A stretch of DNA of 64,000 nucleotides, from the NCBI RefSeq assembly GCF_042435035.1, contig NZ_JBHMQT010000054.1:39231-103230 (forward strand), given 5' to 3'. Shown here in pieces: positions 45,339 through 54,208 of this stretch. How positions within the stretch are numbered: position 1 is the first letter of the stretch; every line of letters begins with the position of its first letter. The notes beneath the pieces were generated by a model, which searched no databases, was not told the DNA's origin, and saw nothing but the letters and a program-made list of their open reading frames with translations. The DNA comes from Sphaerimonospora cavernae. GTDB lineage: Bacteria; Actinomycetota; Actinomycetes; Streptosporangiales; Streptosporangiaceae. A program made the position numbers and the translations under genes.

Positions 45339-46263
45339 ATACCGATGTCGGCAGCGGGCCGCCGTTCCAGGTCATGGCGTCGCTGAAGGCAGTGATAAGG
45401 TCCGCCTCGCCGCCTGACGCGTCGGCGTAGGCACGGTGGATGTTGAGCACCAGGCGCTCGGCATCCACCCAGTCAGCGAACTCCCCCAGGTCGGTGTCCC
45501 GCGCGACGGCCAGCGGCGTGAGCCCGTTCTCACGCCCCTTTCGAGCGGTTTCGAGCACGAAGCGGTAGTAACGCTCGTGGGCGGCGAGGATCTCCGGCAG
45601 CTCGCTCGCGCCCGCGAGCGGCCCGTGTCCCGGCACGATGTACTCGGGTTCGAAGCCCGCCAGCCAGTCCAGCGAACGCAACGCCCCTTCCAGCGACCCC
45701 ATCAGCACCATCGGCGTGAGCCCATTGAAAAGCAGATCGCCGGCGAACAGCACGCGCTCGTCGGGAAGCCACGCCACGACGTCCCCGGCGGTGTGCGCAG
45801 CATGGCCGGGGTGCCGAAGCTCGACCCGGCGCCTGCCCAGATAGAGCGTCAGCTCGGATCGGAACACCGCGGACGGGGGACGGCGCGTCACGTTTCCCCA
45901 GTTGGGTACTGGCGTCCAGAACGGCGGACATCCGTCGATGACGTCATCGGCCAGCAGCGCGTTCCGCATCGCCTCGTGTCCGAAAATCATTGTCTGGTCC
46001 GGCAGCAGACAGTTGCCGTAGGAGTGATCCCCATGCTGGTGGGTGTTCACCGCCGTCCGCACGGGAGCTCCGCCGGTCACCTCGGCGACCGCTTCGAGGA
46101 AGCGGCGGGTACGCTGCTTGGTCGCGCACGTGTCGACGATCAGGACGCCGTCATCGCCCACCACGGCTCCGGCGTTGTTCAGCCACCAGGTGCCGTCCTG
46201 CTGTACCCAGGCGAAGATCCCTTGGCCTACCTCGTGCAGTCTCGCCGCATCGGCTTGCTTCAC
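45337..46263 (-). CDS. MBL-fold metallo-hydrolase
   Basis: About 308 residues from a GTG at 46263 (a longer frame to 46452 begins with sequence not typical of the family). Zinc motif HQHGDHSYGN (HxHxDH) near residue 75, with later His/Asp ligands in HAAHTAGDVVAW and the GHG loop in VPGHGPL. It starts VKQADAARLHEVGQGIFAWVQQDG, typical of Zn-dependent MBL hydrolases of the glyoxalase II-like/lactonase class. Its stop codon sits at the element boundary. Confidence 0.8.
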   Translation of the reverse strand: MKQADAARLHEVGQGIFAWVQQDGTWWLNNAGAVVGDDGVLIVDTCATKQRTRRFLEAVAEVTGGAPVRTAVNTHQHGDHSYGNCLLPDQTMIFGHEAMRNALLADDVIDGCPPFWTPVPNWGNVTRRPPSAVFRSELTLYLGRRRVELRHPGHAAHTAGDVVAWLPDERVLFAGDLLFNGLTPMVLMGSLEGALRSLDWLAGFEPEYIVPGHGPLAGASELPEILAAHERYYRFVLETARKGRENGLTPLAVARDTDLGEFADWVDAERLVLNIHRAYADASGGEADLITAFSDAMTWNGGPLPTSV

Positions 46264-46490
46264 CACAACCACAACTCCATTCGCACAGTCCGGGCCCCAG
46301 TAGATGATCTCCCTTCTCATACGAAGACCGGCTCCAACGCCTGTGCCGAGGGATATGTATGCGCCGTCCGGGATGACGTCGAAGATCTCACGAGACCGAT
46401 TCGTTCTCCATGCGGCAGCGCCGCCCGCTGACAGAGTGCGCGTCATCGGCATTGGATTGCTCTGTCATCGATCCTCCAGGACCTGCGAGG

Positions 46491-46742
46491 TCAACCGACC
46501 CAGATGATGTCCACCACACGCACCACGTAGGCCGAGCCAACCGGCACATAGGTGACAAAGCCCCGCCCCTGCCCGAAGTCCGCCCGCCGAACCATCGGGT
46601 CGTCGGTGCTCATGGTGGTCAGCGGATCGTACGGATCGTCACACACCACGGCCATGCCCTTGGCCAGGGCGTCCAAGGCTTCCTCGGGGAACCCGCCGAG
46701 CTGGGACAGCGCTCGCTCGGACAGGTCAGGTCTCCACGTCAC
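46491..46742 (-). CDS. Small protein, possible RelE/ParE-like toxin
   Basis: 83 residues. It has a compact alpha/beta pattern: PDLSERALSQLGGFPEEALDALAKGM, DDPYDPLTTMSTDDPMVRRADFG and an RVVDIIWVG end as in RelE/ParE toxins. The start overlaps the stop of the upstream gene as GTGA. The toxin reading is an inference from size, position and the end motif. Confidence 0.5.
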   Translation of the reverse strand: MTWRPDLSERALSQLGGFPEEALDALAKGMAVVCDDPYDPLTTMSTDDPMVRRADFGQGRGFVTYVPVGSAYVVRVVDIIWVG

Positions 46743-47038
46743 GATGCGCGACGAGCACGCTCGTCGGCCAGGGCATCCTCAAGCTGTGTGTACCGTCCCA
46801 CGCCGGCTTTGGCGGCCCTGATCGCCTCGTAGTAGCCGGGCTGGTTCGCGGCCACGACCACAAGGTGCCAGCGGCGTAGCAGCAGCCGCAGCGCCGGGTA
46901 CTGGGCGACGTCATCGCGGGCGGCCTCAACCGCGGCCTGGTACTGGCGGAGGAACTCGCCACGCTCCCGTTCCGGTAGTCCCCGCAGGATCGCCTTGGGA
47001 TCCTCGGGCTCTTCCATGTGAACGGGTTGGGCGCTCAT
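46739..47038 (-). CDS. DUF6247-like small protein, probable antitoxin partner
   Basis: 99 residues. AILRGLPERERGEFLRQYQAAVEAARDD, then LRLLLRRWHLVVVAANQPGYYEAIRAAKAG fits DUF6247. Coupled to the downstream gene by a GTGA overlap. DUF6247 often sits upstream of a RelE-like gene in actinobacteria. Confidence 0.65.
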   Translation of the reverse strand: MSAQPVHMEEPEDPKAILRGLPERERGEFLRQYQAAVEAARDDVAQYPALRLLLRRWHLVVVAANQPGYYEAIRAAKAGVGRYTQLEDALADERARRAS

Positions 47039-47318
47039 GAGGGCATTGTATGCAGGGCGCTCAGAGCCTCCCGCCCATCCACCGTGATTGGCATCGAGAT
47101 CTCCCTCGCCGTTGTCTCTGGTGCGCGCCCTGTCGGTACGACGGGCTGGCTCCTCCCATCACCTGGCACGCTGGAACGTCCGGTCGCCGGAAGATGCTCG
47201 TGTGGCCGAGGGAGTAGCGGCCCGGCTGCGGATACACGGACAGCCCGTGCGGCTTGGTGCCAACGGGGATGTTGCGTCACTCCCGACGAGCACCGAAACG
47301 TCACGCCACCTGAGCACC

Positions 47319-47918
47319 TCACGGTCCGAAATTCTCGACGGTGGGAGACACGGCCTGGCGCGCCACCCGGTAGCGGAGGTAGATGACTCTTGAGCTGAAG
47401 GTGCGGGTCTCTACGAGTTCGAGATCCACCCGGCGCTCGCGCTGGGGAAAGAATGGAATGCCACCGCCAAGCAGCACCGGGTAGACCCTGGCCCGGTACT
47501 CGTCGATCAGACCCAACGCGGCGGCCTCGGCGGCGAGAGTCGCGCCGCCAATCGCGATGTCGCCCTCCCCCGGCTCGGCTCGCAACCGCTCGACCTCCTC
47601 CGCCAGGCCGCCGGACGCCAGACGGGCATTGCCCTGCACCGCCGACAGCGTGGTGGAGAACACCACCTTCGGGAGCGCCTTCCAGATCGCGGCGAATTCG
47701 AGTGTTGAGTAGTCGAGCGACGGGTTCTGGTCGGTGGTCTCCCAGTACAGCATGGTCTCGTACAGCCGTCGTCCCAGCAGATGGACGCCGACCCTGCGTA
47801 CCTCGTCGGTGGCGAGGTTGAAGACCTCCTCGTCGGGTGCCGTCCAGTCGAAGGAACCGTCCGGCCCGATGACGTAGCCGTCCAGTGACACGGCCATCGA
47901 GTAGGTCACGCTGCGCAT
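47319..47918 (-). CDS. Dihydrofolate reductase-like protein (RibD C-terminal fold)
   Basis: 199 residues: MAVSLDGYVIGPDGSFDWT at the start, GRRLYETMLYWE and GGATLAAEAAALGLIDEYR, and PVLLGGGIPFF near the end. Matches the RibD_C/dihydrofolate-reductase family of widespread actinobacterial reductases. Substrate unknown. The 280-base stretch upstream of the next gene (47039-47318) has no supported gene. Confidence 0.9.
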   Translation of the reverse strand: MRSVTYSMAVSLDGYVIGPDGSFDWTAPDEEVFNLATDEVRRVGVHLLGRRLYETMLYWETTDQNPSLDYSTLEFAAIWKALPKVVFSTTLSAVQGNARLASGGLAEEVERLRAEPGEGDIAIGGATLAAEAAALGLIDEYRARVYPVLLGGGIPFFPQRERRVDLELVETRTFSSRVIYLRYRVARQAVSPTVENFGP

Positions 47919-48191
47919 CAGAAGTCCTCCTCGGTAACTGGTTCGACAGTACGACCGCCGGATTCCGCGGGACTCATCACGGCTCGCGGAATCCCCTCAG
48001 TCCTGCTCGGTGCGGGCGCGGCGTACGTGTACGTCTGCGTCGCTGAAGTCATGGCCGGGACAATAGATCGCCCCGCCGACAAACCGGCGCGGCAGATGCC
48101 GAGGAGACGAAAGACCCTGTGAACATCCACACCCCCGGGCAACGGAATAACCTGGTGCGGCTCATCGCCCTGCTGGGTTAGCATCCCGTTC

Positions 48192-48269
48192 ATGTTCCGC
48201 CACGCTCTCCTGACGACGCCCGCCACCGCGGGCGCGTTCGAGCGTGCCTTCGACGGCCTGGAGCGCTGA
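48192..48269 (+). CDS. Possible 25-residue leader peptide upstream of the EF-Tu paralogue
   Basis: Frame beginning MFRHALLTTPATAGAF and ending FDGLER, 93 bases before the EF-Tu ATG. No clear ribosome site. It may be a leader or chance. The rest of 47919-48361 holds no gene; the EF-Tu gene has a plausible GGAGAAGG just before its ATG. Confidence 0.3.
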   Translation: MFRHALLTTPATAGAFERAFDGLER

Positions 48270-48361
48270 CCTCTTCCCGTACGTCCTGATGTGACCCGGC
48301 GGGGAGAGGTTGACCGCCCCGGCGACGGGTCACAAGACCTCAGGCTTTCGGAGAAGGAATC

Positions 48362-49528
48362 ATGGCCAAGCAGGCCTATGTACGGAACAAGCCACATCTC
48401 AACATCGGCACGATGGGTCACGTCGACCATGGCAAGACCACGCTGACCGCCGCGATCACCAAGGTGCTCGCCGAGCGGGGCGGCGCGACGTACACACCGT
48501 TCGAGAGGATCGACCGTACGCCCGAGGAGGCGCAGCGGGGCATCACGATCAACATCTCGCACGTCGAGTACGAGACGGCCACCCGCCACTACGCGCACGT
48601 GGACATGCCCGGCCACGCCGACTACGTAAAGAACATGATCACAGGTGCGGCGCAACTCGACGGGGCCATTCTGGTGGTCTCCGCGCAGGACGGCATCATG
48701 CCGCAGACCCGCGAGCATGTGCTGCTCGCCAAGCGGGTCGGGGTCGAGCACCTGGTCGTCGCACTGAACAAGGCGGACGGCGCCGACCCCGAGCTGGCCG
48801 ACCTGGTTGAACTGGAGCTCGCGGAGCTGCTCGCCGAGCACGGCTACCACGACATGCCCATGGTCAGGGTCTCCGGGCTGCGGGCGCTGGCGGGCGACCC
48901 CGAATGGACGGCGTCCATCGAGGCGCTGCTCCAGGCGGTGGACGAGCACATCCCGATCCCGGTCCGTTACGTCGACGCGCCGTTCCTCATGCCGGTCGAG
49001 AACGTGCTCACCGTCACCGGGCGCGGCACCGTCGTCACCGGCGCGATCGAGCGCGGTACGGTCAAGATCGGCGACACGGTTGAGGTCGTCGGTCTCGGCG
49101 AAGGCTTCACCGCGGTGGCAACCGGGGTCGAAACCTTCGGCAGGACCATGGACCGGGGCGAGGCCGGCGACAATGCCGCGGTGCTGTTGCGCGGCGTACG
49201 GCGCGAGCAGGTACGTCGGGGCCAGGTGCTGGCCGCGCCCGGCTCGCAGAGCGCCCATCGGCGCCTCACCGCCAGGATCTATCTCCTCACAGAGGCCGAG
49301 GGAGGGCGGCGCAGGCCCATCGCCGGCGGCTACCGGCCACAGTTCTACTTCCGCACCACCGACGTACCCGGCCAGATCGTCATGGATGAGCCCGCCGAGC
49401 CGGGAGACACCGTTGAGGCGGTCGTGGAGCTGGGCAAGGCGGTGGCTCTCGAGCCCGGCCTGGGCTTCGCCATCCGCGAAGGCGGACTGACGGTCGGCGC
49501 GGGGACGGTGCTGACCGTCCTCGGCTAG
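48362..49528 (+). CDS. tuf: Divergent elongation factor Tu (third-type EF-Tu)
   Basis: 388 residues, slightly short for EF-Tu. The G domain has GHVDHGKT (19-26), DMPGHADY (81-88; the usual Cys is Met), NKAD (137-140 in place of NKCD) and SGLRAL. Domain 2 has VVTGAIERG and domain 3 YFRTTDVPG. Many changes from housekeeping EF-Tu (for example AAPGS at 291-295) place it with the divergent tuf3-type copies known in Streptomyces, not the main tuf. By alignment Ala273 corresponds to E. coli Gly275, one of the positions altered in GE2270A-resistant EF-Tu. Flanking genes do not form a thiopeptide or elfamycin cluster. Confidence 0.88.
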   Translation: MAKQAYVRNKPHLNIGTMGHVDHGKTTLTAAITKVLAERGGATYTPFERIDRTPEEAQRGITINISHVEYETATRHYAHVDMPGHADYVKNMITGAAQLDGAILVVSAQDGIMPQTREHVLLAKRVGVEHLVVALNKADGADPELADLVELELAELLAEHGYHDMPMVRVSGLRALAGDPEWTASIEALLQAVDEHIPIPVRYVDAPFLMPVENVLTVTGRGTVVTGAIERGTVKIGDTVEVVGLGEGFTAVATGVETFGRTMDRGEAGDNAAVLLRGVRREQVRRGQVLAAPGSQSAHRRLTARIYLLTEAEGGRRRPIAGGYRPQFYFRTTDVPGQIVMDEPAEPGDTVEAVVELGKAVALEPGLGFAIREGGLTVGAGTVLTVLG

Positions 49529-49604
49529 CGCCGGCGTAGGCGGGGTTCTCGGTGTCGCGGTTACCCGTGCTGCGGTTACCGCCACCGAGGGTCCCGGCCT
49601 CGGA

Positions 49605-50294
49605 TCAGGGCAGCGCGCGGTTGACGGCGGCGACGTAGCGGTGGAAGGCCTCGGTGCGTTTGGCCGGGTTCTCGATCCAGGCGCGGCCCAGCTTCCCCCC
49701 GGCGAAGAACCGCTCTCGCTGTCCGCGGCTGATCTCCAGTTGGACTCCCATGCCTCTGCGGTTCTTGTTCACGATGTTGCGCGGGCTCACCCCTGCGACC
49801 TCGGCGGGCACCGAGGTCGCGACGGTGAACCCCGCCGCACGCAGTTCGGCACTGACCGTACGGACAAGTCTCCTGTCGCGTCCGCCGACGTACGTCGTCA
49901 CCTCGGCGCCTGTGGTGGCGTGCCAGGAGACGGTGTAGTCGACCGTTCCTACCAGCTTGACGGCCCTGGGCTCGTCGAAGTGGGTGGCGGTGATGTGGAG
50001 CTCCTTGTTGCCGGACGGCTTGAGTCCCTCGAAGGAGTAGAAGGCGTACCTGCTCGCCGCGGCCGCGTCGGCCAACTGTGTGGTGGGCGGCTCGATCGCT
50101 CCGCCGTGGATGGCGATGTGCGCCACTCGCGCCCCACGTGGAAATCGCTGTACGCGACGGTAGTCCTTCCCTTCGTCCTGGTGGGCCGCGAGCTCCCCGA
50201 AGTCGGGATATGTATCGGCCGGGGTGGCTTGGGCGCTGTCGCAGGACGTGAAAACGAGTACGTTCGCCGCGACGACGAGCAGTGCTTTCTTCAT
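49605..50294 (-). CDS. Secreted poly-gamma-glutamate hydrolase family protein
   Basis: 229 residues from ATG 50294 with GGGAGGG upstream. The signal peptide (MKKALLVVAANVLVFTSC) includes a lipobox-like FTSC. The PghP (PF05908) signature is present: DTYPDFGELAAHQDEGKDYRR, IAIHGGAIEPPT and LHITATHFDEPRAV, and SWHATTG, with zinc-ligand His/Glu residues. The family cleaves poly-gamma-glutamate and is common in phages and Gram-positive bacteria. Confidence 0.85.
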   Translation of the reverse strand: MKKALLVVAANVLVFTSCDSAQATPADTYPDFGELAAHQDEGKDYRRVQRFPRGARVAHIAIHGGAIEPPTTQLADAAAASRYAFYSFEGLKPSGNKELHITATHFDEPRAVKLVGTVDYTVSWHATTGAEVTTYVGGRDRRLVRTVSAELRAAGFTVATSVPAEVAGVSPRNIVNKNRRGMGVQLEISRGQRERFFAGGKLGRAWIENPAKRTEAFHRYVAAVNRALP

Positions 50295-50337
50295 GAGGCA
50301 GGCTCCCTCCCTTTCGCCGCCGCCTATGATCGGCGGA

Positions 50338-50847
50338 ATGACCGTCCCCGCCGTACGGGCCAGCGCCCGCGTTCTGCTGGTCGACCGCGACGACCGGCTT
50401 CTGCTGTTCCGTTTCCGCGCCTCCGACGATCTGTCCGCCTCCCACTTCTGGGTCACGCCCGGCGGCGGTGTCGACGACGGAGAGACCCTCTCCCAGGCCG
50501 CGGTACGCGAGCTGTTCGAGGAGACCGGTCACATCCTGGCTCCGCAGCGGCTGGGTCCGGTGGTGGCCGTCTCCTCCGGTCCTGCCCGATTCGGCGAGCT
50601 CACCCTGGACGCCGCCGATTCGTTCTTCTTCACCCGTGTCGACCGTCTGCCCTTGGCCCCTTCCACCCAGGAGGCCCACGAACGCGAGGCGATCGCCGCA
50701 CACCGCTGGTGGACCGTCCACGAGCTTCAGACCACCTCCGACCTCGTCTTCCCCGTCGGCATCGGCGCGCTTCTGCCCCGGCTGCTCGCCGGAGACCTCC
50801 CCGCCGAACCGGTGATCCTGCCCTGGCGCCCGGCCTCCTCCCATTAA
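50338..50847 (+). CDS. Nudix hydrolase
   Basis: 169 residues from the ATG at 50338. The Nudix box GGVDDGETLSQAAVRELFEETG matches Gx5Ex7REUxEExGU (shown here only in pieces: GGVDDGE, REL, EETG). It shares a 43-base gap with the divergent poly-gamma-glutamate hydrolase gene. It probably cleans up damaged or signalling nucleotides. Confidence 0.92.
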   Translation: MTVPAVRASARVLLVDRDDRLLLFRFRASDDLSASHFWVTPGGGVDDGETLSQAAVRELFEETGHILAPQRLGPVVAVSSGPARFGELTLDAADSFFFTRVDRLPLAPSTQEAHEREAIAAHRWWTVHELQTTSDLVFPVGIGALLPRLLAGDLPAEPVILPWRPASSH

Positions 50848-50933
50848 GCCCTTGGGGACCCTGTGGAATTGCGCGGGTTCTGATCTTCAGGCCACTATGA
50901 CCAGGCCGGGAACGCGGGACGGGAGCGCGGAAA

Positions 50934-52391
50934 GTGCGTCGTGAGGAACTGCCGGAGAACATCGGCGAGTACCGTCCCCAGTCGCATCTCGCGACCGGCG
51001 GCATGGGCCGGGTCTTCCTCGCCCTCGATCCCGAGGGGCGGACCGTCGCGGTCAAGCAGCTCCATCCCGGCATCGCCCATGAGAGCGACATGCGGGAACG
51101 GCTCAGGCGCGAGGTCGAGGTGATGCGGAAGATCCGCAGTGCCCGGGTCGCCGAACTGGTCGACGCCGATCTGGAGGCCGACCCGCCGTACATCGTCACC
51201 CGCTACGTACAGGGCCGTACGCTCCGCGACCACGTCGAGGCGGAGGGCCCGCTCGGCGGGGACGCCCTGCTGCGGATGGCGTACGGCGTCGCCGAGGCCC
51301 TGGTGGCGATCCACGACGCCGGTCACGTCCATCGCGACCTCAAGCCGTCCAACGTCATGGTGGTCGGCGGTGAACCGGTGGTCATCGACTTCGGGATCGC
51401 CCAGGAACAGGACGCGACCCGGCTCACCCATGACGGCGGAGCGATCGGCACGGTCGGCTACGTCCCACCCGAGGTGCTGGAGGGGGCGGTGGCCGGCCCG
51501 CCCGCCGACGTCTTCGCCTGGGGGGCGACGGTCGCGTACGCGGCGACCGGAAGGCCGGCCTTCGGCACCGGTGGCATGCAGGCGGTCGCGCTCCGCGCCT
51601 ACCGGGGCGCGGCGGATCTGGACGGCGTCCCCGGTGAGTTCCGCCCGCTCCTGACCGCGGCGCTCGCACCACGGGCGGAGGTCCGCCCCGGCGCCCGCAC
51701 CCTCATGCGTGCCCTGGCGGGCCGGCCCGCCGACTTCGCGATGGACCCGGCCGCCGTCCGGCCCGTCCCGGCACCCGGGTACGGCACCGCCGCCGGACCC
51801 GACATCGCCGGACCCGGCATCGCCGGACCCGACACCGAGCCGGTACGCCCCGGGAGGAGACGGGCGCTGGCCATGGGTGCGAGCGTGACCGCCGCGGCCG
51901 TACTCGTCACCGGAGCACTGCTCGTCCGGCAACTCGGCGAGAAGAGCGAACCACCGCGGTCCTCGCCTTCGCCCGTGGCCGCTCCGTCCCGGCCGTCCTA
52001 TCAGGAGACCATCGACAATGGGCAGGCGGGAGAGCGGCTGATGGATTTCCTGGCGGCCAACGTGGGCAAGAAGGTCCTCGTCTTCGCCCCGCTCGATGCG
52101 GAGATCACCCCTTACGCCGGCGACGGCGAGGACTTCGACTCATTCGGCGAGAACGACAAGGCGCTGTTCACCTTCTGGCCGCGGTGCCGCGAAAAGCTGA
52201 ACCCGGGTGAGCAGCCGACCTCCGCGAAATGCGTGGGCGTGCAGGTCACCATCCTGGGAGAGCAGCCGGCGCCGGTGGGCCTGCTGCATACCAACGGGTT
52301 CTATCGGGTCCAGGGGAATTTCGAGGTGTCGATGGTCGGGACCAACCAGGGCATCCATGCCTTCACGCTCAAGCCCACCGAGGCGGCCTGA
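50934..52391 (+). CDS. Membrane Ser/Thr protein kinase with extracellular domain
   Basis: 485 residues from a GTG at 50934. Kinase domain ~1-265: ATGGMGRVFLA (P-loop), AVKQL (Lys), HRDLKPSNV (catalytic loop), VIDFGIAQ (DFG). Then a Pro/Gly-rich linker with repeated GPDIAGPGIAGPD, a membrane helix near 305-325 (GASVTAAAVLVTGALLV) and an extracellular beta-rich domain (NVGKKVLVFAP, LDAEITPYAGDGEDFDSFG). It follows the PknB-like transmembrane layout with a non-PASTA sensor. A small membrane protein gene begins 24 bases downstream. Confidence 0.92.
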   Translation: MRREELPENIGEYRPQSHLATGGMGRVFLALDPEGRTVAVKQLHPGIAHESDMRERLRREVEVMRKIRSARVAELVDADLEADPPYIVTRYVQGRTLRDHVEAEGPLGGDALLRMAYGVAEALVAIHDAGHVHRDLKPSNVMVVGGEPVVIDFGIAQEQDATRLTHDGGAIGTVGYVPPEVLEGAVAGPPADVFAWGATVAYAATGRPAFGTGGMQAVALRAYRGAADLDGVPGEFRPLLTAALAPRAEVRPGARTLMRALAGRPADFAMDPAAVRPVPAPGYGTAAGPDIAGPGIAGPDTEPVRPGRRRALAMGASVTAAAVLVTGALLVRQLGEKSEPPRSSPSPVAAPSRPSYQETIDNGQAGERLMDFLAANVGKKVLVFAPLDAEITPYAGDGEDFDSFGENDKALFTFWPRCREKLNPGEQPTSAKCVGVQVTILGEQPAPVGLLHTNGFYRVQGNFEVSMVGTNQGIHAFTLKPTEAA

Positions 52392-52415
52392 CGCGCTACG
52401 TACCGGAGGAGACGA

Positions 52416-52706
52416 GTGATCAAGGGAAACCCGCCGCGGTTCAGGACCGGACGGGCCTGGCGCTACTGGCCGGTGGCCGTTTCTGGCATTGCTTTGGTTC
52501 TCGCAGCCGGAGCCCATCTGGTTGACCGCGACGACCTGGAGAAAAACAGATCAGTCATCGCGCCGACCGGTGGTGGCGAGGCGTCGAGCATGACCGTCAT
52601 CGATAAAGATCAGGTCATCTATGCCGAGACCTTCGATCAGACGGACAGTCCGGCGTGGCCACTGGTCGAGAAGCTTCGAAGCGCTACCCCTCAGAACGGC
52701 AGGTGA
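52416..52706 (+). CDS. Small single-span membrane protein
   Basis: 96 residues from a GTG with GGAGGAG upstream. A basic N-terminus and a membrane helix (YWPVAVSGIALVLAAGAHL) are followed by an extracellular polar tail (SVIAPTGGGEASSMTVIDKDQ). It closely follows the kinase and is probably in its operon; it may act with its sensor domain. Confidence 0.65.
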   Translation: MIKGNPPRFRTGRAWRYWPVAVSGIALVLAAGAHLVDRDDLEKNRSVIAPTGGGEASSMTVIDKDQVIYAETFDQTDSPAWPLVEKLRSATPQNGR

Positions 52707-52757
52707 AGCCGCGGCAGCTGAGGCCACGCGAAATCCGTTCGCCTGAACGCGACGCCG

Positions 52758-53210
52758 GTGAAATACTCCACCAGCGTGACAGCAGACTCCGCCGCGATCC
52801 TGACCGTCGGTGACCGCGACCCCGAGTTGAGCGAGAAACTCGACGAGGCGCTGACCGCGTTCAACGAGGCCGCCACCGGCACGGCCCATGGCGACTCCTT
52901 CTCCGTCAAGGTCACCGACGATGACGGTGAGCTGGTCGGCGGATTGACCGCCTGGACCTGGGGCGGGCTCTGCGGCATTTCGCTGCTCTGGATCCGCGAG
53001 GACGGCCGCGGGCACGGATGGGGCAGCAAAATCCTCCACGCCGCCGAGGCGGAAGCCGTACGGCGAGGTTGTGACCGAATCGCCGTCTCGTCCTTCACCT
53101 TTCAGGCTCCCGGCTTCTACCAGCGGCACGGTTACGTTGAAACCGGCCGGATGCTCGGCATTCCCGGCGGCCACGAAGACGTGCACCTGTTCAAACGACT
53201 GGCCGTTTGA
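52758..53210 (+). CDS. GNAT-family N-acetyltransferase
   Basis: 150 residues. Motif A: IREDGRGHGWGSKILHAAEAEAV, with strand WTWGGLCGISLLW before and FQAPGFYQRHGYVETGRM after. The region upstream is short. No substrate can be named. Confidence 0.85.
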   Translation: MKYSTSVTADSAAILTVGDRDPELSEKLDEALTAFNEAATGTAHGDSFSVKVTDDDGELVGGLTAWTWGGLCGISLLWIREDGRGHGWGSKILHAAEAEAVRRGCDRIAVSSFTFQAPGFYQRHGYVETGRMLGIPGGHEDVHLFKRLAV

Positions 53211-53325
53211 AGCCTCCGGCGGGGCGTTCCGACTTCGGGATGGCGCCCATCAGCGACGGTCCGACGTTCACCGGCCGACCACCGCCTTGGGCAGCGGTCA
53301 GCCGGTGAGCGCGTCGCCGGCCGTC

Positions 53326-53500
53326 TCAGCGACGCAGGGAGGCGAAGAGCGTCACCCATTGATCGGGATGGACGAACGCCACCACCTCGTCACGAGCGAC
53401 GCCCGCCCGGTCGAATGCCGCGTCCACCCCGTCGTACCGCCGACTGAGCGAGGCGTACAGCGAGCCGCCGACGCCGGAGAACGTCGGTAGTTGTTCGCCT
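53326..53500 (-). pseudogene. C-terminal remnant of a gene, no start
   Basis: On the minus strand a frame without a usable start reads PTFSGVGGSLYASLSRRYDG, DAAFDRAGVARDEVVAFVHP and QWVTLFASLRR, then stops. Codon third positions are GC-rich as in coding sequence. Likely the tail of a broken gene. 53211-53325 shows nothing else. Confidence 0.4.
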
Positions 53501-53697
53501 GGGGTCTCCTCGGCGTGATCTGGATCATCCGTCTGATCGTCGCATCATGGGCGAGTCGCCCGGTGCCGACAACGATCCGTTGGTTCCTGATTCCGCTGAT
53601 CTTCGCGGTGGTCGTCCTCGCGATCAGGGCAGACGTTCCCTTCCGGGTACGGTTCGGACTGTCTCAGTCCAGCCTGGAACATGGGCTGGCCCGGTAG
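53491..53697 (+). CDS. Small membrane protein or fragment
   Basis: 68 residues, starting MFAWGLLGVIWIIRLIVASWASRP (TTG), with a second helix FLIPLIFAVVVLAIRA. The end SSLEHGLAR looks like the start of a longer helical domain that is cut off, so this may be a truncated membrane protein. It overlaps the antisense remnant. Confidence 0.4.
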   Translation: MFAWGLLGVIWIIRLIVASWASRPVPTTIRWFLIPLIFAVVVLAIRADVPFRVRFGLSQSSLEHGLAR

Positions 53698-53704
53698 GCC
53701 GAAG

Positions 53705-53739
53705 ACCCGCGGCCGGGCCGGCAGGCTCAGGCCGCGGGT
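53705..53739. terminator. Hairpin terminator
   Basis: ACCCGCGGCC and its complement GGCCGCGGGT (10 bp perfect, 15-base loop) lie after the small membrane frame and before the protease remnant. Confidence 0.6.
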
Positions 53740-53775
53740 GAGGTTCCGGACGGAGCACGGCGAGCAGCCGCCGGG

Positions 53776-53988
53776 TCAGGCGATGCTGCCGGACCAGTGG
53801 TTCGCCGCCGACTTGTAGACATCGTAGGTCTCGCCGTCGAAGTACGGCGAGACGCTGGTGTCGATCCGGTCGTTGCCGTCGGTGTCGGAGACGCCGCTGG
53901 TCACACCGTTGAGGTAGCCGAGCCGGCGGGCGCTCTTGTAGTTGAGCAGCCACGCCGAGCCTGAGGAGCCCTCACCGACTTGACTCGG
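53776..53988 (-). pseudogene. C-terminal remnant of a trypsin-like serine protease
   Basis: Minus-strand fragment EGSSGSAWLLNYKSARRLGYL, then GVTSGVSDTDGNDRIDTSV and PYFDGETYDVYKSAANHWSG. This is the end of secreted trypsin-like (chymotrypsin-fold) actinobacterial proteases, with a GSSGS active-site serine; the N-terminal part with the His and Asp is gone. Broken gene. Confidence 0.65.
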
Positions 53989-54208
53989 GACCGCATGGGA
54001 GCTCCTTCGATGAAGCAGAGGGTGTGCGCGGTGAAGATAAGCCGCCCCGGTTGCAGCACACTTACAAGCCACCGACCCGCGCCCATGCCCACGGGCAGGG
54101 CTGGTGGCGGTTTGCCGGGCTTGTTATCGTCGGCCATGCCGGGTTGCGGGAACGCTCGGCGTGAAACTCGGGGCGGGACGCCCGGCGACGGCAGGACGGC
54201 AGGAAAAC

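Noticed and set aside
47088..47393. Plus-strand open frame overlapping the DHFR-like gene end
   Set aside because: Shadow frame with no recognisable domain; the opposite strand holds the DHFR-like gene.
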